A DNA stretch of 5,915 nt from JAFGOG01 sp034429215 (GTDB lineage Bacteria; Chloroflexota; Anaerolineae; JAAYZQ01). The stretch lies in NCBI GenBank assembly GCA_034429215.1, contig DAOUGI010000104.1:1-5915 (forward strand). The letters are read 5' to 3'. This document shows positions 1-4,984 of the stretch, piece after piece (the first letter of the stretch is position 1; every line of letters begins with the position of its first letter). The translations under genes and the position numbers were made by a program. The notes beneath the pieces were generated by a model. That model did not search any database, had not been told where the DNA came from, and worked only from the letters and a program-made list of their open reading frames with translations.

Positions 1-2
1 CG

Positions 3-737
3 CGCAAGAGACTAATCACCGTGGCGGCAGTAATAACCCTGCTGGCCGGCGTAGCAATCCTAACCTGCATGACCGGCACCCTGCTCGCTCTGCACTGGCT
101 GCCCACCCCTACACCCACCAACACTCCCGTACCAACCTGGACCCCGAGTCTGACGCCCAGCCCGACTCCAACTCTAACCAACACGCCGACACCTACCTTT
201 ACCCCGACCCCTACACCCACACCCACCTTCACGCCGGCGCCGACCGAGACGCCGGCGCCCACCGACACTCCTACCGCCACCTCTACGCCGACCACCAAGC
301 CCAAGCCCAGGGCCACCGCCACCGACACCCCCATCCCGGCGCCCACCAACACCCCCAAGCCCGCACTGGTGTGGACCGGCACCATCCTCGACGGCTTTGA
401 GAACTGCGGCCAGACCCGCCTGTTTGGCTTTACTCGGACCCAGGCAAACATCCTGGTCGGCGGCGTGTGGCTACACTACTGGGGCGAAGGCGGGGTCAGC
501 GGCTGGACCTCGTCCGCCCACACCCTAAAGTTTGGCAGCGACACACAATGGGAAGGCGACGAGGGCAACTGGGAAGCGATCATCGACAAAAATGCCGCGC
601 GCGCCGGCGCGTGGCACGTCTGCGTCGTCACAGCCGAAAACAGCACCACTTGCATCTCCAACACCGTCGACGTCACCACCGACACCAACTGCCGGAAAGG
701 CACCCAGGTGCTGTGGCTGGACTTTCGGCAGAACTAG
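3..737 (+). CDS. Membrane-anchored Thr/Pro-rich surface protein, 5' end cut by window
   Basis: The frame is open to the left edge. A GTG at 21 could start it, but the codons before it (from base 3) read Arg-Lys-Arg-Leu-Ile-Thr, a basic flank typical just before a membrane helix, so the true start is probably upstream. Numbering from the GTG, residues 1-27 form a hydrophobic helix, 28-115 are a Thr-Pro spacer, and about 116-238 are a beta-rich domain with many Trp, Gly and Thr and four Cys (129, 201, 211, 224) that could form disulfides. It ends in Leu-Asp-Phe-Arg-Gln-Asn. The layout implies a protein anchored in the membrane with its C-terminal domain outside the cell on an extended stalk. 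Such spacers are frequent in Chloroflexota secreted proteins. C16 lies inside the helix without a proper lipobox, so a lipoprotein is unlikely. Function is not recognised. A terminator follows 17 bases after the stop. Confidence 0.8.
   Translation, partial: RKRLITVAAVITLLAGVAILTCMTGTLLALHWLPTPTPTNTPVPTWTPSLTPSPTPTLTNTPTPTFTPTPTPTPTFTPAPTETPAPTDTPTATSTPTTKPKPRATATDTPIPAPTNTPKPALVWTGTILDGFENCGQTRLFGFTRTQANILVGGVWLHYWGEGGVSGWTSSAHTLKFGSDTQWEGDEGNWEAIIDKNAARAGAWHVCVVTAENSTTCISNTVDVTTDTNCRKGTQVLWLDFRQN
102..359 (+). repeat. Thr-Pro coding low-complexity repeat
   Basis: About 86 codons dominated by alternating Thr and Pro, with Asn, Phe, Ala, Glu and Lys interspersed, built from degenerate units such as acacccac and acgccggcgcc. 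It encodes the extended, probably glycosylatable linker between the membrane helix and the C-terminal domain. The codons for Thr and Pro vary, so this is not a recent clean tandem expansion. Confidence 0.85.
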
Positions 738-754
738 AGCTGCCCCATAGAAAA

Positions 755-776
755 GGCCGGGCAAGTATGCCCGGCC
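755..776. terminator. Bidirectional intrinsic terminator between convergent genes
   Basis: GGCCGGGC (755-762) and GCCCGGCC (769-776) form a perfect 8-bp stem with a 6-base loop. On the plus strand it is followed by tctttgttt, on the minus strand by ttttc. It lies 17 bases after the plus-strand surface-protein gene and 14 bases after the lysS stop, so it can end transcripts from both sides. Confidence 0.88.
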
Positions 777-790
777 TCTTTGTTTGTCCT

Positions 791-2290
791 CTACTTGGAT
801 CTCAGGGGCGGGAACAGGATCACCTCGCGCAGGGTCTCCCGGCCGGTGAGCAGCATCGTCAACCGGTCGATGCCCATGCCAAAACCGCCAGTGGGCGGCA
901 TGCCATAGCTCAGGGCGGTGACATAGTCCTCGTCCAGCGGATGGGCCTCCTCGTCACCCTTGGCCAGCGCCTGGCTGGTGACCAGGAACCGTTCCCGCTG
1001 ATCCAGCGGGTCGTTGATCTCGCTAAAGGCGTTGCCCATCTCACAGCCACCGATAAAGAACTCGAAACGCTCGACGACGCCAGGCTCGCCCGGCTTTTTC
1101 TTGGCCAACGGCGAAACCTCCAGCGGATAGTCGTACAGAAAGGTGGGCTGGATCAAATGCGGCTCGACCAGATCGATCAGCGTCGGGTCGACCAGCTTGC
1201 CCCAGCTATCTTTCCGCTCAGGCGTCCCGCCGATCCCCTCGATCGCCCGCTGCAGGCTGGCCGCGTCGGGATAATCCGCATAGTCGATGCCGGTGACCTC
1301 CCGGACTGCATCGCGCAGTTTCAAGCGGCGCCAAGGCGGCCTCAGGTCGATCTCGCACCCGGCGCGGGTGATGGTCGTGGTACCCAACGCTTCCTGGGCA
1401 GCATAGGCCACCATCTCCTCGGCCAGAGTCATCACCTGCTGGTAATCGGCATAGGCGGCATAAAACTCGAGTTGGGTGAACTCGGGGTTGTGCTTGAACG
1501 ACACCCCCTCGTTGCGGAAATCGCGCCCAATCTCATACACCCGGTCCAGCCCGCCGACGATCAGCCGTTTGAGGTACAGCTCGTCCGAGATGCGCAGAAA
1601 CAGCTTTTGCTTAAGCTGGTTGTGGTAGGTCTCGAACGGCTGTGCCGTCGCCCCGCCATAGATCGGCTGCAGGACGGGAGTCTCGACCTCGACAAAGCCC
1701 CGCTCGTCCAGGAAACGGCGCAGCGCCGACACGATCCGGGCTCGCACGCGGAACAGCTCGCGTACGTCGGGGTTGACCGCCAGGTCGACGTACCGCTGGC
1801 GGTAGCGCTGTTCCTTGTCGCCAAACGCGTCGAATACCTGGCCGTCCTTCTCCTTGACTACCGGCAGCGGCCGCAAGGCCTTGGCCATGACGCGCAGCCT
1901 TTCAACACGCACGGTGGCCTCGCCGGTGCGGGTGGAGAACATGGCTCCCTTCGCCTCGACGAAATCGCCCAGGTCCAGGTCACGCTTGAACATCGTGTAG
2001 GTCTCGTCGCCCAGCAGGTCTCGCTGGAGGTAGATCTGGATGCGCCCGGTCTCATCCTCAATGTGGGCAAAGGATGACTTGCCCATCACCCGGATGCTCA
2101 CCAGGCGGCCGGCGACCGTCACCACAGGCTCCATACCCTCATCTGCGCTCGCCAGAGCAGCGCCGGCCTGGGCCGCCGTGTGGGTCCGCTCTGCCCGCGC
2201 CGGATAGGGGTCAATGCCCGCCTCGTACAGCCGTTCCAGCTTGAGCCGGCGTTGCTGTTCCTGGTCGGTCAGTTCCTCGCTCATAGTCAC
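791..2290 (-). CDS. lysS: Lysyl-tRNA synthetase, class II
   Basis: Cytoplasmic enzyme that joins lysine to tRNA-Lys using ATP. The 499-residue length is normal. Residues about 57-140 form the N-terminal anticodon-binding OB fold. The class II core follows: motif 1 around 193-207 (ending in VETPVL), the YGGA-PF-T-HN lysine/ATP region at 211-224, motif 2 at 258-277 (FRNEG...HNPEFT), an NAFSEINDP segment at 420-428, and motif 3 at 469-483 (GFGMGIDRL, catalytic Arg475). The linker usually reading KWHGL before RYRQRY is here VFDAFGDKEQ, a variation I regard as lineage-specific. The GTG start overlaps the greA stop by 4 bases (GTGA), implying translational coupling. An ATG two codons later (2284) is an alternative start, and neither has a strong separate ribosome site. 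It is cotranscribed with greA and ends at the bidirectional terminator. Confidence 0.97.
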   Translation of the reverse strand: MTMSEELTDQEQQRRLKLERLYEAGIDPYPARAERTHTAAQAGAALASADEGMEPVVTVAGRLVSIRVMGKSSFAHIEDETGRIQIYLQRDLLGDETYTMFKRDLDLGDFVEAKGAMFSTRTGEATVRVERLRVMAKALRPLPVVKEKDGQVFDAFGDKEQRYRQRYVDLAVNPDVRELFRVRARIVSALRRFLDERGFVEVETPVLQPIYGGATAQPFETYHNQLKQKLFLRISDELYLKRLIVGGLDRVYEIGRDFRNEGVSFKHNPEFTQLEFYAAYADYQQVMTLAEEMVAYAAQEALGTTTITRAGCEIDLRPPWRRLKLRDAVREVTGIDYADYPDAASLQRAIEGIGGTPERKDSWGKLVDPTLIDLVEPHLIQPTFLYDYPLEVSPLAKKKPGEPGVVERFEFFIGGCEMGNAFSEINDPLDQRERFLVTSQALAKGDEEAHPLDEDYVTALSYGMPPTGGFGMGIDRLTMLLTGRETLREVILFPPLRSK

Positions 2291-2754
2291 CCGATAGCCG
2301 TTATCTTGACTTCGATTGTGCCGTTTGGCGTCGCAAAGGAAACCAAATCGCCTACCCTGTGGGCCATCAGCGCCTTGCCGAGCGGCGATGCGTTCGAGAT
2401 CCGCCCACTGGTCGGATCGGCCTCGGCCGACCCGACAATGGTATAGGTCTCTGGGTCAAATCCATTTTCGACCACTGTCACCCGCGAGCCAAGGTCCACC
2501 GTGTCGTGGTTGCCATTCGGCTGGATGATCTCTACATTCTCAAGCATCGCCTGCAAGGTCATGATCCGGCCTTCCAGGAATGCCTGCTGGCGCCTGGCTT
2601 CTTCATAGCCGGCGTTCTCCATCACGTCCCCGTCCATCTTGGCCTCGTGAATGATCTTGGCGATCTCGGCCCGGCGCACGGTCGTGAGATAGTCCAACTC
2701 CTCGACCAATTTGCGATGGCCTTCGAGGGTCAGAAAGGTTTTTTTCTCCGTCAT
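2287..2754 (-). CDS. greA: Transcription elongation factor GreA
   Basis: GreA enters the RNA polymerase secondary channel and stimulates cleavage of the RNA 3' end in backtracked complexes, restoring elongation and fidelity. The 155-residue length fits the family. The N-terminal coiled coil spans about residues 8-77, and its tip carries the conserved acidic pair Asp43 and Glu46 in GDVMENAGYEEAR, which coordinates the catalytic Mg ion. The C-terminal FKBP-like domain shows the family signatures DLGSRVTV, YTIVGSAEADP, SPLGKAL and VGDLVSFATPNG. The upstream sequence has GAGG (2768-2771), 13 bases from the ATG, a rather long spacing. It is the first gene of a greA-lysS operon, a common pairing. 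An unusual leader with two terminator-like hairpins separates it from its probable promoter, suggesting control by premature termination. Confidence 0.97.
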   Translation of the reverse strand: MTEKKTFLTLEGHRKLVEELDYLTTVRRAEIAKIIHEAKMDGDVMENAGYEEARRQQAFLEGRIMTLQAMLENVEIIQPNGNHDTVDLGSRVTVVENGFDPETYTIVGSAEADPTSGRISNASPLGKALMAHRVGDLVSFATPNGTIEVKITAIG

Positions 2755-2780
2755 TGTGTTATGCTAACCTCACTAATAGC

Positions 2781-2811
2781 AAAAAGAGCGCCTGAGGCGC
2801 ACCGCCCCAGG
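2781..2811 (-). terminator. Intrinsic terminator-like hairpin 2 in greA leader
   Basis: On the minus strand CCTGGGGCG (2811-2803) can pair with CGCCTCAGG (2799-2791), 9 bp with one G-U and a 3-base loop. Alternatively GCGCC and GGCGC (2800-2796 with 2792-2788) form a shorter exclusive stem directly abutting TCTTTTT (2787-2781). Either form gives GC-rich stem plus U tract, only about 10 bases before the greA ribosome site. The two mutually exclusive forms could be a switch, or simple redundancy. Confidence 0.65.
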
Positions 2812-2839
2812 GCCCGCTTCTATCACCCGGAATACTAAC

Positions 2840-2870
2840 AAAAAAGGGCTGAGAGCCAACCTCTCAGTCC
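2840..2870 (-). terminator. Intrinsic terminator-like hairpin 1 in greA leader
   Basis: On the minus strand GGACTGAGAG (2870-2861) pairs with CTCTCAGCCC (2855-2846) over 10 bp with one G-U pair and a 5-base loop, followed directly by six T (2845-2840). This is a textbook Rho-independent terminator. It could act on transcripts starting at the greA promoter (attenuation) or on read-through from the small HTH gene upstream. Confidence 0.8.
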
Positions 2871-2887
2871 GGTTCCGGGTCGCCTAT

Positions 2888-2916
2888 AGTATATCTGAAA
2901 ACGGTTTTTTATGCAA
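2888..2916 (-). promoter_or_regulatory. Probable sigma70-type promoter of greA-lysS
   Basis: Minus strand TTGCAT (2916-2911), a 17-bp spacer, and TATACT (2893-2888). The -10 matches consensus at five of six positions, the -35 at three. The spacer contains AAAACCGTTTT, a perfect odd-centred palindrome, and the TCTGAAAACGG repeat shared with the HTH gene leader. Predicted start is near 2881, giving a leader of about 126 nt. Confidence 0.6.
2894..2904. repeat. 11-bp direct repeat copy 1 (TCTGAAAACGG)
   Basis: Identical to bases 3259-3269. This copy lies inside the spacer of the greA promoter, where a bound protein would compete with or bend toward RNA polymerase. A candidate operator only. Confidence 0.45.
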
Positions 2917-2965
2917 ATTGCGAGTTGGGGGTTGACATCCCCTGTGCTGGCTGGGCATGAGAAGG

Positions 2966-2999
2966 CCAGAGGTCAGGCGCGTGCACGCCTGACCTCTGG
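2966..2999. repeat. Perfect 14-bp inverted repeat
   Basis: CCAGAGGTCAGGCG (2966-2979) and CGCCTGACCTCTGG (2986-2999) flank a 6-base centre (cgtgca). It lies 31 bases downstream of the small HTH gene stop and about 50 bases upstream of the greA promoter. No T tract follows on either strand, so it is not a standard intrinsic terminator. It may stabilise the 3' end of the HTH mRNA, terminate without a U tract, or be a protein-binding dyad. Confidence 0.75.
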
Positions 3000-3030
3000 G
3001 TCCAAAACAACGGCTGGACGCCGGCCTGCC

Positions 3031-3222
3031 TCATCCCACGTTGGGCAAAAGGCGGCTTTTTTCCAGGTATTCGTTCAGCATCTCCACACTGTACCGGCGA
3101 TGCTTGCCCGGTGTGCGATAGGGCACGATGAGCCCTTGCTGCTCGATTTTGCGGAGGGTAAATAAGCTAATCCTCAAGTAACCCGCCGCCTCCTTGGCCG
3201 TCAAAAGCCTCTTTTGTTCCAT
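3031..3222 (-). CDS. Small excisionase/BldC-like helix-turn-helix DNA-binding protein
   Basis: The 63-residue product is almost entirely one DNA-binding domain of the MerR-like excisionase family (HTH_17 type). The helix-turn-helix covers about residues 6-28 (LLTAKEAAGYLRIS...LRKIEQQG), then a beta wing, GLIVPYRTPGKHRRYS (30-45), and a final helix MLNEYLEK. The ATG at 3222 has a consensus AGGAGG (3229-3234) six bases upstream, and a plausible promoter lies at 3297-3325. There is no dimerisation or ligand domain, as in BldC-type regulators and phage excisionases. No integrase, recombinase or other phage gene is in the window, so a chromosomal transcription regulator is more likely than a true excisionase. 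It sits alone between greA and the glycosylase gene, same strand. A repeat (3259-3269) in its own leader recurs in the greA promoter and may be its operator. That link is inference. Confidence 0.9.
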   Translation of the reverse strand: MEQKRLLTAKEAAGYLRISLFTLRKIEQQGLIVPYRTPGKHRRYSVEMLNEYLEKSRLLPNVG

Positions 3223-3258
3223 GGTACCCCTCCTATCGGCATGTATCCGCTTGCTTGT

Positions 3259-3269
3259 TCTGAAAACGG
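3259..3269. repeat. 11-bp direct repeat copy 2 (TCTGAAAACGG)
   Basis: Identical to bases 2894-2904. This copy lies in the leader of the small HTH gene, between its predicted start point (near 3290) and its ribosome site, a position compatible with autoregulation. Confidence 0.45.
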
Positions 3270-3296
3270 ATTAGAAATTAGTGAACCTGTGCGAAC

Positions 3297-3325
3297 AGTC
3301 TAGCACATCATTGATTAAATGGCAA
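3297..3325 (-). promoter_or_regulatory. Probable promoter of the small HTH gene
   Basis: Minus strand TTGCCA (3325-3320), a 17-bp spacer, and TAGACT (3302-3297), with TG one base before the -10 (extended -10). The 158-bp gene-free stretch 3223-3380 holds this promoter, the 11-bp repeat and a small dyad CTGT-N4-ACAG (3287-3298) over the predicted start point. No clear terminator for the upstream glycosylase gene is visible here. Confidence 0.5.
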
Positions 3326-3380
3326 TACGGCTTGGGGATGATGTTAGGAGTAAGAAGGACTAAGCCCTGCAACCTACTTC

Positions 3381-4202
3381 CTACTGCCGAATTAGAGTAC
3401 CCGGCTGGCAGCTTCGGCAAAAGTTGGCATAGTAATCCTGGCCCTTGAGCTGCGAAATGCGGGTTCCACACCTTGGGCAGGGCTGTCCACCTTTGCCGTG
3501 CACAGCCAGGAAATCGCGGATCTCAACCTGGATGTCGGCACCCACCCGCTGGCAGAGGATCTCTATCGCCTCGATCAAGACGGTGCGCATCGACGTGTAC
3601 ACCTGCTCGATCTCGGCGGCCGACAGGGCCGTCCGCTTGCGGAACGGATAGATTCGCGCCCGCCAGCAGATCTCGTCCGAATAGGCATTGCCAATGCCGG
3701 CCACGAACGGCTGGCGGGTCAGCACGCCCTTGATCTCGCCGCGATAGGGCTTGATCCGTTCGACAAACTGCTCCAGCGTCAGTTCCGGATCCAAGGCATC
3801 AGGGCCAAGCTCAGCCAGCACCGGCACCTGATTCAGGTCATCCGTCACGTACAGTTTGCCCATTTGCTTGGCGTCGGTGTACCACAGCGCCTGGCCGTCG
3901 GCCAGGCGCAGGACCGCCGCAGCATACCCCGGCCGGCGCTTCCCCGCTGCAGTGTAGTGAAGCCGGCCGGCAAGCATCGGATTGAGCACCAGGTACCCCG
4001 GACGTAGACCTAAATCCAAGATCAGGAACTTGCCCCGCCGCCACACATCAGAGATCGATCGGCCGGCGATGCCCGCCAGGCCCTCGTCGGTCAGGTCGCG
4101 GACAATGAGCGGGCGCAGCTCCTCAGCCTCGACGATCGTCTGGCCCACCAGTCGAGGCTGCAAGAAATCTTTGATTACTTCCAGATCGGGCAGTTCTGGC
4201 AT
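3381..4202 (-). CDS. mutM: Fpg/MutM-family DNA glycosylase/AP lyase
   Basis: Bifunctional base-excision-repair enzyme that removes oxidised bases and cleaves the DNA by beta/delta elimination. The start is fixed at 4202 because the catalytic residue must be Pro2: the product begins MPELPDLEV, giving Pro2 and Glu3. GGAG (4211-4214) lies eight bases upstream. An in-frame extension to 4241 would bury the catalytic Pro. At 273 residues it is normal length. Visible are the hairpin Lys58 (RRGKF), void-filling Met76 (NPMLAGRL), the helix-two-turn-helix GIGNAYSDE (169-177) and a C-terminal zinc finger (Cys242, 245, 262, 265) with Arg263. Departures from E. coli Fpg: the DPRRFG loop reads DAKQMG (110-115), losing the intercalating Arg and Phe, and the 8-oxoguanine capping loop is about five residues shorter. 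The family is certain. Strict 8-oxoguanine specificity is not, and Nei-like substrates are possible. It is divergent from nth. Confidence 0.93.
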   Translation of the reverse strand: MPELPDLEVIKDFLQPRLVGQTIVEAEELRPLIVRDLTDEGLAGIAGRSISDVWRRGKFLILDLGLRPGYLVLNPMLAGRLHYTAAGKRRPGYAAAVLRLADGQALWYTDAKQMGKLYVTDDLNQVPVLAELGPDALDPELTLEQFVERIKPYRGEIKGVLTRQPFVAGIGNAYSDEICWRARIYPFRKRTALSAAEIEQVYTSMRTVLIEAIEILCQRVGADIQVEIRDFLAVHGKGGQPCPRCGTRISQLKGQDYYANFCRSCQPGTLIRQ

Positions 4203-4221
4203 ACACACTTCTCCACCACCC

Positions 4222-4251
4222 ATTATACCCACTTGTGGCAAAACGGCACAA
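4222..4251 (-). promoter_or_regulatory. Probable promoter of the Fpg-family gene
   Basis: Minus strand perfect TATAAT (4227-4222), with TTGTGC (4251-4246) 18 bp upstream as a weak -35. The predicted start near 4215 leaves a leader of only about 13 nt, with the ribosome site GGAG at its very 5' end. Confidence 0.55.
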
Positions 4252-4259
4252 TTTTCGAT

Positions 4260-4288
4260 TTGACCAATATTAGATTGTCATGTACAAT
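4260..4288 (+). promoter_or_regulatory. Probable promoter of nth and the downstream membrane gene
   Basis: TTGACC (4260-4265), a 17-bp spacer, and TACAAT (4283-4288), each five of six to consensus. A small dyad ATTGT-N5-ACAAT (4274-4288) overlaps the -10 and could be an operator. Its -35 is eight bases from that of the divergent Fpg-gene promoter. The predicted start is close to 4295. Confidence 0.65.
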
Positions 4289-4306
4289 ACATAAGTGAGG
4301 ACCCAC

Positions 4307-4984
4307 ATGGACGACGATCTGCGCCGCAAGATGATCGAGATCGATCGCCGGCTGGCAGCGGCCTATGGCCAGTTGGAGCAACCTCCGCATCTCGATCCGG
4401 TTTCACAGTTGGTGGGGACCATCTTGAGCCAAAACACCAACGATCGGAATCGAGATTTGGCTTTCAACCGTCTGCGGGGCCGCCTGCCCACCTGGGCCGA
4501 GGTTCGCGACGCAGATCTGGACCTGGTTATCGATGCCATCCGCCCGGCCGGTCTGGCCAATCAGAAGGGGCCGAACATCCAGGAGGCGCTGCGGACCATC
4601 ACTCGTGAGCGCGGCGAACTTTGCCTCGACTTTCTAGCCGATTGGCCGGTCGACAGGGCCAAGGCATGGCTGTCTTCGATCAAAGGTGTGGGCCCCAAAA
4701 CGGCAGCGATCGTCCTGCTTTTTAGCCTGGACAAGCCAGCCTTCCCGGTCGACACCCACGTCCACCGCGTCTCCACGCGGCTGGGACTGATCGGTCCCGT
4801 GTCCAGGGAAAGGGCCCACGTCGATCTGGAAAAGCTGGTTCCTCCCGAAAGCTACTACGCCTTTCACCTGAATCTGATCCGTCACGGACGCCAGGTGTGC
4901 GCCAGCCGCAAGCCTGACTGCCAGGCTTGCATCTTGCGCGATCAGTGCTGTTATTATCAGGAGCAAAAATGGGCAAATGGATAA
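4307..4984 (+). CDS. nth: Endonuclease III-family DNA glycosylase/AP lyase
   Basis: Base-excision-repair enzyme that removes oxidised pyrimidines and nicks abasic sites. The HhH-GPD core is complete: helix-hairpin-helix IKGVGPKTA (125-133) with catalytic Lys131, catalytic Asp149 in PVDTHVHRV, and an iron-sulfur loop Cys198-X6-Cys205-X2-Cys208-X5-Cys214, the classic 4Fe-4S spacing. The start is placed at the ATG at 4307, with GAGG (4297-4300) six bases upstream. The in-frame GTG at 4295 falls on the predicted transcription start and could be used only by leaderless translation. At 225 residues it is slightly longer than the E. coli protein (211). The segment corresponding to LSAQATD in E. coli Nth reads LSQNTND (40-46), so the intercalating Gln is Asn. 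This is a variant branch, and its exact substrate is uncertain. It is divergent from the Fpg gene and overlaps the next gene by 16 bases. Confidence 0.93.
   Translation: MDDDLRRKMIEIDRRLAAAYGQLEQPPHLDPVSQLVGTILSQNTNDRNRDLAFNRLRGRLPTWAEVRDADLDLVIDAIRPAGLANQKGPNIQEALRTITRERGELCLDFLADWPVDRAKAWLSSIKGVGPKTAAIVLLFSLDKPAFPVDTHVHRVSTRLGLIGPVSRERAHVDLEKLVPPESYYAFHLNLIRHGRQVCASRKPDCQACILRDQCCYYQEQKWANG

Larger units (their letters stand above)
2755..2884 (-). promoter_or_regulatory. Structured greA 5' leader, possible attenuator
   Basis: The transcript predicted from the promoter at 2888-2916 begins near 2884-2880, almost exactly at ACCCGGAA (2880-2873 on the minus strand). This is perfectly complementary to TTCCGGGT (2832-2825), giving an 8-bp stem that encloses a terminator-like hairpin and its U tract. 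A second terminator-like hairpin follows before the ribosome site. Two hairpins with U tracts between a promoter and its gene are what an attenuated or riboregulated leader looks like. I do not recognise a known riboswitch or T-box consensus. Confidence 0.55.

Noticed and set aside
60..71. Cys in the N-terminal helix of the first protein as a lipoprotein site
   Set aside because: The preceding residues Ile-Leu-Thr do not fit a lipobox and the Cys is buried mid-helix.
102..359. Thr-Pro coding repeat as a CRISPR or minisatellite array
   Set aside because: There are no identical repeats with spacers, and the periodicity is explained by an in-frame Thr-Pro linker with varied codons.
467..2077. 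Long plus-strand open frame of 536 codons opposite lysS
   Set aside because: It is antisense to an unmistakable lysyl-tRNA synthetase and overlaps the end of the surface-protein gene and the terminator. The translation is Arg/Gln/Leu-rich with no domain, as expected for a shadow frame in GC-rich DNA.
2359..2838. Plus-strand frame of 159 codons opposite greA and its leader
   Set aside because: Antisense shadow of greA that crosses the leader hairpins, with no recognisable domain.
2932..2960. TTGACA on the plus strand as an antisense promoter toward the HTH gene
   Set aside because: The -35 is perfect, but no acceptable -10 lies 16-18 bp downstream (gcatga at 17).
3281..3298. GAAC...GAAC text in the HTH gene promoter as an SOS box
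   Set aside because: The two GAAC elements are direct rather than inverted repeats, so the GAAC-N4-GTTC operator is absent.
3347..3382. Possible terminator after the Fpg gene
   Set aside because: The arms AGGAGTA and TACTTCCT pair only imperfectly across a long loop and no T tract follows on the minus strand.
4203..4241. N-terminal extension of the Fpg-family protein by 13 residues
   Set aside because: The chemistry needs Pro at position 2, supplied only by the start at 4202, which also has a ribosome site.
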